DNA from: Ustulina deusta
Lineage: Eukaryota; Ascomycota; Sordariomycetes; Xylariales; Xylariaceae
Assembly: GCA_023159155.1 (NCBI GenBank)
Contig: JAJNNX010000004.1
Span: 62,001-126,000, forward strand
Direction of reading: 5' to 3'
DNA: 64,000 nucleotides
Positions 1 through 12,167 of the stretch are shown here, one piece after another; the first letter of the stretch is position 1, and each line of letters opens with the position of its first letter. The position numbers and the translations under genes were made by a program. The notes beneath the pieces are model-generated. The model was not told where the DNA came from and ran no database searches. It saw only the letters and a list, made by a program, of their open reading frames with translations.

Positions 1-1180
1 AAGATCGGGAGGTCGAGGGCGCAAGGACAGCGAGGCGGGATGGCGCTTGACTGTAGCCAACGAGTCAGGATAGGTTCTGCAAGTAAAACATTCGATTAGG
101 CAGGATTCGTCACTTGTCGTATCCCGACCTACCTGCCTATGGTCAAAGCAACGCAACAAACGGTATCGCGCCAACCCAGTGGGCAGCAGGATTGCAATCA
201 AAAGCTCCTCTCCTAGGCAGAGCGTTACGGCAGAGAACAAGGACATACGGCGACCATGCCGTGCTGCGCTTTCATCCCTCCTTGGCCTTCATCCCTGAGT
301 TGAGTGGTTCAAAGGTCTATTTCGCCAGCACTCGAAAAGAACAAGTAGTTACTGGAATAGGAAGTTGTCTAGCATCTGATCCGAATTGAGTTTCTGCTTG
401 TAGCTTAAGTTAGTCTAGTATATACTAGGTAAGAAGCGGCTTAGCCTAAGCTCCCTGGTTCAAGGAGGACGGGTTGATGCACCTACTACATAGGTACCTA
501 TGTACCCTTGGTAGCACAGGGATGCCTTAGGGAGATATAACCTGCCTGTTACTATGCCATAGGTAGTGGATTGTCTTTTTGCTATGGGTCCCGAAGGACA
601 TGGGTGCTTTACTTTACAGGGCCTATGAGTTCCATTCCCCCACTCCACAGTACCTACTTGAATGTTATATCCATATAATATTCAAATACTAGCCGGGCTG
701 CAAGGAGGACCTAATTAATACGCATGTACGCTAGAACTTTACGTACATAGTAGGTCGCTACTCTGACCAGCATCCAGCTCTGGTACAGCGGTAAATACCT
801 ACACAACCATCGACCCCTCCATAAGGCTCCCTCTACCTAACCTCCGTCCACCTTGCCCCTTGTCCCCAGCTGTGCGGGTTTGGACTGCACCTACCTACTT
901 ACCTAGCACCTAGGTACACTACCTCTCACCTTACCTTACCTTACCTTACTCGCCTAAGTACCAGAAGCGATAGGTAGCTCCTGCTAAGAGTACATACCTA
1001 CCTACCTCTCTACCTGCGTCTACATGCGTGCATCAACCTTGTTTCCTCACGCTTAGGTATTCCGGTCCGCGGCAGCCAGAAATTCTTACCTACCTACATT
1101 CTCGTACATCGCCATACATCGGAGACATACCGAAGGTTAGTATAGAACCCCCTAAAATAGAAGTTATCCTGGCCAATGTC
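1..1180. other. Intergenic, repeat-sprinkled, no gene seen
   Basis: No convincing coding region. The stretch holds one ~100-bp miniature element (550-652) and many CCTACCTA/TAGGTACC words, densest at about 880-1015. The short ORFs here resemble no protein I recognise. The 3' part presumably carries the atg10 promoter and leader. Confidence 0.6.
550..652 (+). repeat. ~100-bp miniature element, copy A
   Basis: About 103 bp, starting TACTATGCCATAG and ending CCACTCCACAGTA. The core, with TTGTCTTTTTGCTATGGG and CCCGAAGGACATGGGTGC, recurs almost unchanged at 47013-47084 (truncated) and 52711-52808. The ends read TA-CTGTG / CACAG-TA in the best copy (here CTATG), suggesting short terminal inverted repeats inside a TA target, as in Tc1/mariner-type MITEs. 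Compared with copy C it has a 4-bp insertion near position 562. No coding capacity. Family assignment is inference; the repetition is directly visible. Confidence 0.7.
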
Positions 1181-1222
1181 ATGTCGTCGTATTCTCAGCC
1201 GCTCCGCCCACCTGAGGGAACG

Positions 1223-2166
1223 ATGACAAGCCAGACCTCAACTTACCGATGCTACCCTTTCCTTACCAACGAGGAATTTGCCGAGGTCTGCCACTACCTT
1301 GACGCGAAATACTACCAGGCTACTCTAGGTCCCCTTCGCAATCAATGGCGCCTCCACCTCCACACAGCCTTGGATACTTCTGCAGCCTCGCATGCCGGTC
1401 TAGTGACCTTCTTACAAATCATCAAGCCGCTCGAAAACAACGACGTTGATAACCAACTCGCATGCCGCCTCGGCAATGTTGCTTTGGACGAGTCACACGC
1501 GTCAACTCGACGATCCACACGACAGGCCATGCACCAGTCTGCGGCTGACAGTATGCTGATAAGCATGGAAGAAGCGGACAAGGTTCGTGGCATTGGACGT
1601 TTATTTATGCTGCAACTCGATACTCTCCTATGTCCCGCTAACATGCTTTTCTGCCAGGAGGTCCTTCGGCATTCGTCAAGAGCGAGCTTCCAGTCGGCCC
1701 ATGTCGTGTACGAAATTCATCTTCACCCGACATACCAGGCGCCATGCCTCTGGTTTAGTTTACACAATTTGCCAATCGACGAATCGCCGTTCGATATCGA
1801 CTCCGTTTTCCGACATTTGGTGCCGGACCATCTCAAATATGTTCTCCGCAGCCAAGGCGCCATAGGAGGAATCTCCATCGAGGCAAGTAATTCATCTGTG
1901 CTATATAAGTCAACAATGCACTCTCATCGGGATTTCCATTGCCTCTACCTCGTAGACTAATACCAAGCTTACAGCATCATCCCATCACAGGCGTGCCAAC
2001 ATTCTTCGTCCATCCGTGTTACCTCGGAGACGCCATGGCTAATTTCGACTGCTCCAAGAAAGATTATCTCACGGTGTGGCTCGGTTTGGTGGGAGGCTGC
2101 GTAGGACTGTGGGTACCCAAGGAAATGGCCATTGAGTTAAACGCGAAGCCGGCGTCGGAGTCGTAG
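1223..2166 (+). CDS. atg10: Autophagy E2-like enzyme Atg10
   Basis: Atg10 is the E2-like enzyme that takes activated Atg12 from Atg7 and conjugates it to Atg5, in the cytosol, for autophagosome formation. Proposed exons are 1223-1582, 1658-1886 and 1991-2166, giving about 254 aa. The hallmark is the C-terminal FFVHPC segment; its cysteine (about residue 206) is the expected thioester-forming residue. The N-terminal FLTNEEF and the VVYEIHLHPTY strand fit the family. Intron 1 is 75 bp with donor GTTCGT, branch GCTAAC and acceptor CTGCCAG. It is a multiple of three without a stop, so retention would add 25 residues. Intron 2 (1887-1990) must use the second acceptor (ATCACAG) to keep frame. An in-frame ATG at 1181 would add 14 residues. 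I chose 1223 because the conserved part starts just after it. It is convergent with the U2B'' gene, with 87 bp between stops. Confidence 0.85.
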
Positions 2167-2253
2167 ACGATAGATACACTAGTTTGTAGCCGACACCACA
2201 ACATGGCCAGCAGGTGTTGAGGCTCGACCTGAAGGCAACTATTGGCGCATTCC

Positions 2254-2995
2254 TTATTCATCATCACTATCCTCTTCCATTGCCACGTCTTCGTCACTCT
2301 CTTCTCCTTCCTCATCCTCATCACGCGGTCGTTTCTGACCGCGAGTATCAGGGCTCGGTGCATTTGCCACAGTAACGTTCGTTACCTGGGGCGGTTTTGC
2401 CGGCAGGCTATGGGATGTAGGAGTGGCCGATGTGGTGGATGACGTGGGCGCAGGAGCGTTAAAGATGCTTTGTTGAATCTCGGTCATCTCGACATTAGCA
2501 GCAGCTGAGCCAGGCAATTTGTAAGTGCCGTCAAGCTTCGCGATAGCATCTGACTTGGACTTCGCGTATTGTATTTTCTATATGAGAAAAGGCGATTAGC
2601 TGTGGTTGGTTCCCTACGAGCCGGGGTAGGGCTGGGGCATACAAGTTCTTTGCCTAAGAATTGGAAGCCGTCTAGAGATCTCATGGCCTGTGTGGCAGCA
2701 TGCGTGTCACGAAAGACGATGTGCGCCTGACCACGCATCTTTGCGGTTTTCAAGGCAACGACGTCGAGGACCGGGCCGTGAGCAGAAAACAGGAGATAAA
2801 GGGCAGTCTTCAAGTCGGCCTTATTGATCTTGGCGGATGGTAGATTTGTGACATAGAGACTATTAAAGCAAGACATTAGCTGTCTCGTCGCCAATGGAAC
2901 TATCGTGCCACCACCTACGTCTGGTTTGGGGGGGGTGGAGGTGTTTTGAATGCCGGCTTAGGTGGCGCCGCGTGAGTAGCGACGGCGGCGGACAT
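2254..2995 (-). CDS. msl1: U2 snRNP protein B'' (U1A/U2B''/Msl1 family)
   Basis: A component of the U2 snRNP that binds U2 snRNA stem-loop IV in the nucleus during branch-site recognition. Exons on the minus strand are 2995-2919, 2859-2643 and 2577-2254, giving about 205 aa. After a Pro-rich leader ending PPPPPNQT, exon 2 carries one RRM with RNP2 LYVTNLP and RNP1 RGQAHIVF. Exon 3 continues KIQYAKSKSD. A second RRM, as in metazoan U2B'', is not evident; the C-terminus is a Ser/Thr/Pro-rich linker and an acidic tail (DEDEEGEESDEDVAMEEDSDDE region). Introns of 59 and 65 bp have GTAGGT and GTATGC donors. Splicing restores NQ-T-LYVTNLP exactly, which supports both junctions. The start is the only ATG upstream in the right frame. 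It is divergent from the Arp2/3 gene; the 444 bp between them must hold both promoters. Confidence 0.9.
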
Positions 2996-3439
2996 TGTGA
3001 GAATGACGAGCCAGACGGGGAATTCCGTATTGCTATTGTGCTTCCAGCTGGGATTGAAGACGGTGACGGGATTCGTTGTTTGAAAGTCAACCTCTGGTTA
3101 ATGCTGACAGGCAGTGAGTGTCGAGACCACGGGCGAGGGAAGGCTTTGTCCGACAAACCGACACGAAAATGTAGGAACCGATTTGTATGCAATATCTTGA
3201 GCGTTGCCCCAATGAAAGCGAAACTTGGGCTAATCGAGGTATGCGGGGACCGGACTTTACCTCGACCCACACGCCGTACCTCCGAGGTATACACCTCCGT
3301 GTAGGCAGCACGTCACCAATGCCCTCCATTCACCTCCCAGCTTCAACTGTTTCCAAGAGACCTGTCAATCGTCCGACCGTGGTAGTGGAGAGCTACTCCT
3401 ACCACCCGCCACCCGTTTCCTCTCCTAGCGCTGCTCGCA

Positions 3440-4699
3440 ATGGCGTCGCCCGAGGTGCACCACCTTTTCCACCGGCCCATTGCCGACCACTCTTTCTCGG
3501 CAGATCGCCAGACTCTGGCCGTGGCCAAGGACACAGCTGTCGAGCTCTACGGGAAAACAGGCAGCACGTTCAAGTTGAAGGATGAACTGAAGGGCCACGA
3601 CAAGACCGTTACTGGCGTCGACATCGCCCCGCAGAGTGGCCGCATCGTCACATGCTCTCAAGGTATCTGACTGCTCCCTCTCTCCGTCCCCGCCTGGCAT
3701 TCCCTGCCGCCTCTGCCTTGTCATCTGGCAGGGCAATCGAGTCTAACATCGTTACGTACCCGGATAGACCGAAACGCTCTTGTCTGGGAACCCTCCCCAA
3801 CCGGATACAAGCCCACCCTTGTCCTCCTCCGCATTGCTCGAGCTGCTACCTTTGTCCGCTGGTCGCCCTCTGAGACCAAATTCGCTGTCGGCTCTGGTGA
3901 CCGCGTCATCGCCATCTGCTACTTCGAAGAGGAAAATGACTGGTGGGTTTCGAAGCACTTGAAGAAGCCTATCCGCAGTACAATCACCACGGTCAACTGG
4001 CATCCGAACTCGGTTCTACTCGCCGCCGGCTCGACCGATGCGCATGCTAGAGTGTTCTCGGCCTTCATCAAGGGCGTCGATGCCCGTCCCGAGCCCAGTG
4101 CCTGGGGCGAACGCTTACCTTTCAACACGGTCTGCGGTGAGTATTTGAATAACTCGGCTGGCTGGATACATTCGGTAGCTTTCTCACCGAGTGGGAATGC
4201 CCTCGCCTTTGCCGCTCACGACAGCAGCATCACCGTGGTTTACCCCTCAGGCCCAGAACAGCCACCTCAAGCAGTCGTCAGCGTTAGCACTCAGTTAATG
4301 CCGTTCATGAGCATGGTTTGGAACGGCGAGGATGAAATTATCGCCGCTGGGTATGACTGCGAAGCTTTCCGATTTCAGGGCGGCCCCTCAGGATGGCAAT
4401 TAACGGGCACTTTGGAAGCCAAGGGGAGACCCGGCCTGGGTGAAGCCCGAGAAGAGTCTGCATTGAACATGTTCAAGCAGATGGACCTGAAGGGCAAAGT
4501 CAAAGATGACACCCAGTTAAAGACGGTTCACCAAAACACCATCACGACACTTCGTGTCTATGAGGGGAGCAATGGATCCGTTAGTAAATTTAGCAGTAAG
4601 TGCCACTCTAAACCGTCATCAAAAACAAATTCAGGATACCGGCTAAGGCATCAAGCAGCAAGCGGTGTGGACGGTAGAGTCGTCGTTTGGAAAACGTAG
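3440..4699 (+). CDS. arc40: Arp2/3 complex subunit ARPC1 (Arc40), WD40 protein
   Basis: The WD-repeat subunit of the Arp2/3 complex, which nucleates branched actin at cortical and endocytic sites. Exons are 3440-3662, 3768-4595 and 4659-4699, about 363 aa. The protein starts MASPEVHHLFHRPIADHSFS. Repeat hallmarks include HDKTVTGVDIAP, DRNALVWEP (made by joining exons 1 and 2), STITTVNWHP, GWIHSVAFSP and the C-terminal SGVDGRVVVW blade. The insert rich in KGRPGLGEAREESALNMFKQMD and the NTITTLRVYE stretch are family signatures. The last intron (63 bp, in frame) ends in a tandem AAGCAG acceptor, so two proteins differing by one residue are possible. The GGTGAGT at about 4135 looks like a donor but codes for the conserved CGEYLNNSAGW and was kept as exon. 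Confidence 0.92.
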
Positions 4700-5826
4700 C
4701 TATGGTAGTTCGAGATTCTAAAACAGTCTATACTTAAGAATGTACAGCTTCGCCATTTTCGTCTCATGCTCATCTGCGTGGGCCGTTCCCCAAGTGCTTT
4801 CCGAAGTAGCTTTCAAGCTACTCTAGACTAGGATTCCATGCTCTCGCAACTGGTATTCGCTCCCGCGTATATTGTGACTATAGACTGCACTATTTGTAAT
4901 TCAACTGTCCGGAAAATCAAATACTATCATCAATTCCACCTCACCTTTGTTACAATCCCCCAGTAGACAAGTCTTTGCTCCTCTGTCCATTCTCCTGAAA
5001 GGTTGACAATGTGTGTGGTATGAGACCCGTACAAAGAACAGTGTCTAATGGAGTACATTGTCATTATCATCGATATTAGCGGGTGTTAAGCGCTTAAGAT
5101 TAAACCCGTGAACTAGATGTGGCATGCATAGATTCTCGACAAAGCAGATCGGGATAACCTAGTAATTAGCCTACCTATTCATGGCAGATGAATTGTCGCG
5201 GTAGTCCGAGCGAGGCCCTGGGAGTTAACTCGGGGGCGTTTCGTAATTAACAAAATAAGTACGATCCAACCACGAATTTATTCGCAACTATTAAATTTTG
5301 GCAAGTATAAAAGGCGTCGCCCGAGACAGTGGTACAAAACTATCACCGGACAAAGACGCGTATAAATATCTATTCTAGTCTATGATTCCCGAGAGCTCAT
5401 GCAATGCCTATGGTAATGGAAACAAGATTACCGTGTTTGTTTCACAATGGGAATAGTCGGAAGGCCCGCACAGCCCGTTCATGGGGATGAATGGGTTTAA
5501 ACAATGCCCATCCTTAAAATGCATGCATCAAGAAATGGACCAGTTGCACGACAACAAGGACGACAAATGGACACAACTGTGTCGTTGAAGCCAAGCCGAG
5601 GCCGATAACCACTGGCCGCGTAGGTCGTTAACCTCAAATTAGGCCGAAGCATCTGTATCAATGACTAGTTAATAGTGCTAACCTAGACCAGCTGCCCTAT
5701 TGCAATTATTAGGTGTCAGCTCAAAAATAAGCAGGGGTTGGTCAAGCATCCTGAAGGTCATGAATAGAGCCTCAGGTGAAAAGCTGATATGTAACAAAGA
5801 AAACCGACGGAGAGCCGACAGTAGCC
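4700..5826. other. Intergenic, nothing recognised
   Basis: The region between two converging gene ends (Arp2/3 subunit and F-box gene). I see no ORF with family resemblance, no tRNA and no clear repeat. A TATA-like TATAAAAGG at about 5307 and the moderately AT-rich 5230-5350 stretch do not point to any gene I can support. Confidence 0.5.
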
Positions 5827-8800
5827 TCAATTTGAGACTGGGCCGTAGTTGTTTCGTCCCAACGGATTATCAGGACGAATAGATGAAGCTTGCTGATCCA
5901 ATTGCGATTCCAAAGCAGCTAGCAGGTCAAAATTATCATCTTCGTCATTTCCAGTGCTTTTCGATGGCCACGGATCCGATGAGATTTGGATACCTGAATC
6001 CGCATTAGAGGTGGCCGTAATATCTGCGGATGCTTTGTTGATAGACTGATGACCAGCCTTTGGTATCGAAGGTCGGCTGCTAACCCTCGAATCATTAAGT
6101 CCAGCAGAGTATGAACTTGGCTGGGTAGCTTCTGATATGACCTCACCCACACTGTACGTTACGAGATCACGGCTACTTGTTTCTTGGAAAATATCCTTGT
6201 GCTGAATATGCGACTGCTGAATGAGCGCTCGTGGATTTGAGGAATGAACAGCGGAGGAATGGCGTCTAGGGTCAGAGATCTTGTGGTCAAGAAGTAGAGG
6301 AGGAGTAATGGGACCTGGTCCAGGATGGAATTTCGAATTGCCCAAAGTGGCCTCTGAAAGGGCGCTATTGATAAGAGCGAGCTTCCGATTATCTATATTC
6401 GTCAGACTGTCCAGGTTGGATAAGAAACGGAGGTCCGGGAGGTGTATCATATCAGTATACCAATTGAGCACCGGCGCACCAATAGCATGTTGTTGCTCGA
6501 CGTGTAGCTGGTAAAAGTGTCTGACCAGCTGCGGTAGAGAATATTCTTGGTTTGCGGTTGATGTGATGCCTAGCCTAAGACAACAGGCTTTACACTGTAG
6601 ACCATTGACAGTTCGGATAGGGCGCATCTCCTTGTTGTTAGATAGGCCGTCCATGAACAAATTCAAGGATGGCTCCTCTGAGAATCGTGCTCGGAATCGG
6701 GTGCATACGTGATGAATCACTACGAAAATCTTGACGTGCCCAGGGAGGCCTCTCAGAGGAGCGATAGAAAACCACAATTCTCTTGAATTTCGTGCAATAT
6801 CTTCCAGTTTTGCGTAGTGTGCATTAGGGAATTGAACGTGGTATGAGGATTGTAACTCCGGTATCGCGTGGTTTCGGTAAGGAATATAGTTGTGGCTCTG
6901 ATGGACATTCACATTAGTAGCGTGAACCGGCCCATACAAGCCTCCACCACGAAAAAGTCCTGGCGGCCCCTGGTAGGCAGTTCCGTTAGAAAGCGGATTG
7001 CTATGGTCGTGAAGCGCTTGGCCTTGAAAGTCGTGAGCGTACTCGCTAAACGGAGGTATATATGGATGTATTTGCCCGTGTAGACGTTGTATTGGAACAC
7101 CATCATACTGAATATGCGGCATAGGCTGCCCGTAATTTGGTACCACCCCCTCCTGATGGAGAGGTTGCTCTCGAGTGGTTAGTGGTATGGCCCCCAAAAC
7201 CCTGTTTACCTTATGCTTAGGGAATCCGGCCCTTTGATTCTTCAGATTATCTGGTTCAGGGTGAACTGAAAATATCAGGATCAGAGTTATGCGCGCTCAA
7301 AAAAAACGGAATCGAAATTATGATTATCAAACCAGCATTTCCACTGGGAAAATTTGAAGAGTCTCAGGGGTAAAGGCAGTAAAAAGCACTTACAAGGGGG
7401 TGCTTCGGGCCACTCTGCTCGCCAATGAACCACGACGCTACCGAGACTCAGGGAGCTTGTGTGTTTAGCAGCATAATGTTGTACAACTCCCTCGAATCCG
7501 TATAGCTTGTTATTAGCCTCACAGCTACGACAGTAAAAGAGCTCTTTCATGTATGGTTCGGTGAGTGGCTTGACCTTGACGTCAAATAGCCATTTCATGT
7601 TTTCAAGCGTAAGCTTCCGTGTGAAGGGACCATTTGGGGCTTCGAAAAGAGGTTCATTGCCAGCAGCACGGGAAGCAATATCTAGTCGGTTCAGTATATA
7701 TTCCAAAATTCACGTATGTATAATGAGCAAGTTGGATTTTGTGGGGTGCAAGATAAAGACTGATGAGCCCCGAATGAATGATCAAAGTGCAAATATGCTT
7801 ACCGTCTTTCTCGATTTCAGCATAAAATCTCATTCGTACGTATAACAGTATCTCAACAGCAAATCGTGAGCTAGATTCTTTGTTAACCGTACGGCCATTT
7901 CCCCAGCTATCATGGATAAACTGGTCAGCTAGCACTGATATTCGCGCTCGAAGGGGAGCCTGAGTATCTAATCGATCTGGCATTAGTAATTATTATATAC
8001 ACAAGACTACTAAAGAAGCTTGTGTTTGAGGTAGGGCTACGAAAAGTATCCGAGGCAGAATCTAGCCCCGATTACTAGTCCTGAACAAAGGATATTACTT
8101 ACCATCCCAAGTTTTATCGACTTTCTGTTTCGCTTCAAGCGTTAGTCGCTGTAGGCTCTGTGGAACCTCCGATTGTTTGAAGATGGTGTGAGAACGGGCA
8201 GACGCCTCTTGTTTTTGGTGCTGTTTCTGATCTATATCTTCCCGTTGGGCTATTAATCGAGGTTTCAGTAAATTCCAGGCTGTATCATCTAAAGGCGATG
8301 TGATTTGGATTGCCGCCTGGAAGGAAGGAATGAGAGCCAAGACATGGGCTGGTAGCGGTGGTTCAAGTTCCGTAGCTCTTTTTTCAATCTCTGTGCGACG
8401 AGCGGCCTTCATTTCCTCGGCCTCTTCGCGCGTCTTACTGCGCAGAACATTGACTTGTGTGTAAATTTGATGCTCTTGAACTGATCTGGCACACGAACTT
8501 TCTCCTTCCACAATATTTAGCATCTAAGTCGGCCAGTCAGTTTATCGACATTACTTACGAGAGGAGGTGAAGGGGGGCGTTGGAGTAGCAAGGGCAGTTT
8601 CTGAAGGAGAAGGATTCCTCGACAGCCCTAGGGGGTCCCCTCGTATTTCAGTAGAATAAGATGCTGTTGAAGGTATTGGGCCTTTTATGACTTCATTGGC
8701 TTTGTTATTGGCCCGTGTATTATCAGAAGACAGGCGTTGTCGCATCAGGATAAGTCCACCAGACATTTCGAATTTCTCCCACCGTAGAGATTCAGCGCGA

Positions 8801-9756
8801 TGCTCTTTCCCACGCCCCTCAAGTCCCTTGAGCCACTCCTCGGCTGTTGCTTCTCCCATTGCTCTCACTGAGATGAATTCTTCATGAATATTCGCTACAT
8901 GGCTTGATAGAAAATTTTTAGTAATAGACAACCCCAAAGTTGCTTGCCCAGCCTGGAGCATGGCTGACGGTATTATTTGCATGCTGTCGCTGATGAAAAT
9001 GAAAGAGAGGGCTGGAATCAGACATGAAGGCACCGAAGGTGAGAGTAACAAGTCAACTTCCTTGTGCCAACAGTCAGACTAGCCATGTAAATTGGATAGA
9101 GAGACACGTACTTTTGTAGTCCTGTCTACAAGGCACGGCTGGCAGCTTCTCAAAGCAAAGGGCCAGATAGGTCGAGGGCCAGTCTGTTTATACTCGCCAT
9201 TTGGTGGATCGTGAGCAGGGAGGGGGCTGAGTTGGCCCGTCCTACCACAAAACTGACATCCACTCTGACAAGCCAGCTGCCACATTCGAAGCTCAGTATG
9301 GCCTCGAAGGGGAGTAGGCATGGTTGGCCAGAAACGTCTTCTCGAAAGTTGCCAGATGACTTCTGGCTTCAAAGTTGAGAGAGAGCCATTGAGAACAGGA
9401 AGTGGAGCATCGCAGGAATGGTTGGATAACGGGTTGAGAAAATAATTAAAACATTTGTTGACAGACAATAGTCTACCAAGCATTTTGGGTGGGAGGAAGA
9501 TGAAAATATGGTGCCATATTTCAGCAGGGAGCTGCCAACTCCCCGAGGATTGGGAATGACGACCCGTGCCTTCATCAAGTCTAGCCTTTTTGTCTGGGAC
9601 AAATATGCTGGCTGCAGGTGATTTTCGCTTCTTGGAGTCAAACTCTATCCATGCTTCGACACACTTGTTGAGCGACGAGCATGGTGGATCAGTGTCAACC
9701 TCGGGGACTGAACAAGTACCCCGTATATTATCGTTAGAATAGTCCTGGTTGTCCAT
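5827..9756 (-). CDS. Large F-box protein with Cys/His-rich modules, fungal-specific
   Basis: One six-exon gene on the minus strand: 9756-9112, 9060-8559, 8504-8103, 7976-7803, 7681-7394 and 7265-5827; total about 1149 aa, with all phases consistent. Residues ~73-108 (WQLPAEIWHHIFIFLPPKM...) are an F-box, so it is probably a Skp1-Cullin-F-box substrate receptor. It is followed by CQSGCQFCG and SCQPC, a potential zinc-binding cluster. The middle has a Glu/Lys/Arg-rich helical stretch (SKTREEAEEMKAARRTEIEK). Exon 5 holds CRSC...HYAAKH in the conserved NGPFTRKLTLENMKW context. Exon 6 holds CKACC...RHFYQLH, another C2H2-like pair, then a disordered Ser/Pro-rich tail. From memory it resembles a fungal family labelled DUF7892. 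Substrate unknown. The exon 2/3 junction is the least certain because an alternative acceptor at 8524 breaks frame. Confidence 0.75.
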
Positions 9757-10798
9757 GAGACCGAGATTAGGATTTGACGGTGAGTCGAACTCAACACTGC
9801 TAGCCTCGAAAGCAATATCATATCTATGTCGCTAAAGGCTCGATTTGCTATTTTCGCAAGATCTCGGCTCTAACGATATACAAACATCAAGAATAAAGGT
9901 AATAAAAGTGGTTAGATACCGCGGTTAGGTGGTAGAGCGTGTAGCCCCAATGAGAGCATGGGAAGGGGATATAGACCAAGCAGGAATCGACAACGAAGAC
10001 CGCAAAACATATAGAGAATGAGAGTTGGAGAGGGGAGAAGAAACAGACTGGTTGACCTGAAAAATAAGGATGCTTCCTGCTTTCCTTTTCAAGATATTTC
10101 GGAGGGTTGAACACGCCTTTAAACAGAGCGTGCTTCACGAAAACTCCGAAACAGGCCAGAGGGAAAAGAAGGGAAACAAGAGAAGGGCGGGTGAAGACCA
10201 AGCAAATTTCCCGATTCAGCGAATAAGGAACATTCGTTTCGAGGGAAAATCAATATTCGAAGATGAAGAGAGAACTACCTAGAAGGTAGTGAAGGACAAA
10301 CACTTCTAGGATGTTTGCATTTAGAGATATACCTAGCAAGACCAGGAAGAGGGCCTCGGAAGAGGCCGACGGAGAGGAAGCAAATTTATGCAACTATCGG
10401 ATATAGGTTTACCACAAACCCGGACATCTGGACCTTTGCCCACATTTACCTAAACCCACCTACCTAGGTAGGTCCCGCTGGACGGGAGGTACCTAAACCT
10501 ACCTAAGGTAAAGGCCACCGTTGGAGCTTTTCGAGGTTATGCATTTAGACAGGCAATGCCCCTCCCCCACCACGCTCACAGAACACCCCAAACTTCCTGG
10601 CCTAGGTACCCTAGGTATCATCCCCCACCCCCTTTTCTAGTCTCAAGTCGCGAGGTAGACACCTGCACGCTTCGCTACTTATATTGTCTTGGAGATATTC
10701 CTATTAGTTTGTCCACTTCCGTGCGCGTTTGCAGTTAGTACTGCACGTTGTATTTGTCCCTAGTTCGGCATCGCTCTCCGTTAGCTAGAGGACGCAAA
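9757..10798. other. Divergent intergenic/promoter region
   Basis: It separates the F-box gene (minus) from the RanGAP gene (plus). A purine-rich stretch lies at about 10130-10400. A cluster of TACCTAGGTAGG/ACCTACCTAAGG words lies at about 10450-10510 and again near 10605. No ORF shows family resemblance. CT-rich DNA at 10610-10720 could be the RanGAP core promoter. Confidence 0.5.
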
Positions 10799-12167
10799 AT
10801 GGCCGCGGATCCGAAGGTCTTTTCCCTCGAAGGGAAGGGCCTCAAGCTCGACACCGCTGAAGATTTGGAGGCTCACATCGGGCTCCTGCGAGACATGCAA
10901 AATGTCGAGGAAGTGCGCGTCCTCGGAAACACCCTCGGCATAGGTGCTTGCAAGCTTCTCGGCGAGGTCCTGGCCACCAAGAAGACGCTCAAGGTAGGCT
11001 GATCGCGTGTCCTGCTGATTTGTGTTCCACATCCTTCATTCCTCCTTTTGGGAGTACAGCACGTCTTTTCATTTTCCGACTCTAACCTACTTACCCCTCT
11101 AGGTTGCCAACCTGGCCGACATATTTACTGGGCGCCTGTTGAATGAAATACCCGAAGCACTTTCTTACCTGCTTACCTCGATCCTAAATCTTCCCAACCT
11201 CAGAACCATCAACCTCAATGACAATGCGTTCGGCCTCAACACACAGGAGCCCCTGATTGCTTTCTTGTCGAGCCACGTTCCGCTGCAGCACTTATACCTC
11301 AACAACAACGGGCTGGGTCCCCACGCTGGCATCAACATCGCTAATGCCCTCACAAAACTCCACGCGCGAAAGGACGAAGCTAGAAAAGACGGGCAGGACG
11401 TCCCCGATCTAGAGACGGTAATTTGTGGCCGTAATCGCCTAGAGAACGGAAGCATGATGGCGTGGGCTGAGACCTTCCGCCTTCACAGCAAGGTCAAGGA
11501 GGTCAAGATGGTCCAGAATGGTATTCGGCAAGAAGGCATCTCATTGCTCCTGAGTGAGGGTCTGAACCACGCTACCGAGCTGGAGATTCTGGATTTGCAG
11601 GATAACACCTTCACCAGCATCGGTGCTAGGGCCCTTGCTAAGGTCGTCCCACTCTGGGCTAATATCCTCGAACTCGGCATTGGCGACTCACTTCTTAGCG
11701 CCAAGGGCGGAGTTTTGCTTGCCAGCGCCTTGTCCAAGGGCCAAAACCAGAAGCTCGAGACCCTTCGCCTCCAATACAACGATATAACCGCACCGGCTAT
11801 CAAGGATCTGTCTATCGCAGCTCAGGATGCGCTACCCGCACTACGGAGAATAGAGTTGAACGGCAACAAGTTTTCCGAGGACGATGAATCGATTTTAGCT
11901 CTGCAGGGGCTCTTGGAGAAACGCAAAGAGAAACATGCTGGCGATATTGTAGATGAGGATGCTTGGGGCGTGGATAGCCTTAGTGATCTCGAAGAGCTAG
12001 ATTCAGACGAAGAGAAAGAAGAAGAGGAAGAAGAAGAGATAACCACGGAGGAGCGGGCCGAGAAACTTATCAAGGACGCAGAAGAAGCCCAACAGGAGCC
12101 CACGGTCCAGCTTAACGACCGAGACGTCGACGATCTGGCAAGCAAGCTTCAGAAGACGAGCATCTAA
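10799..12167 (+). CDS. rna1: Ran GTPase-activating protein Rna1 (RanGAP)
   Basis: The cytoplasmic activator of Ran GTP hydrolysis, needed for nuclear import and export. Exons are 10799-10993 and 11103-12167, about 419 aa, joined in phase 0 by a 109-bp intron with donor GTAGGC and acceptor CCCTCTAG. The leucine-rich repeats are clear: NLRTINLNDNAFG, PLQHLYLNNNGLG, LETVICGRNRL (repeat containing the catalytic-loop region near the conserved Arg), KVKEVKMVQNGIR, LEILDLQDNTF and LETLRLQYNDI. They are followed by the typical acidic tail (SDLEELDSDEEKEEEEEEE region) and a short basic/helical end. The start is the ATG in context AAAATGGCC; an upstream in-frame ATG at 10748 would add 17 residues not usual for the family. 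Confidence 0.93.

Noticed and set aside
4135..4165. Extra intron in the Arp2/3 subunit gene at GGTGAGTATT
   Set aside because: The sequence encodes the conserved CGEYLNNSAGWIHSV; removing it would delete a WD blade strand.
8505..8558. Acceptor at 8524 (CTTAG before ATG) for intron 2 of the F-box gene
   Set aside because: It shifts the frame after donor 8558; the acceptor at 8505 restores it.
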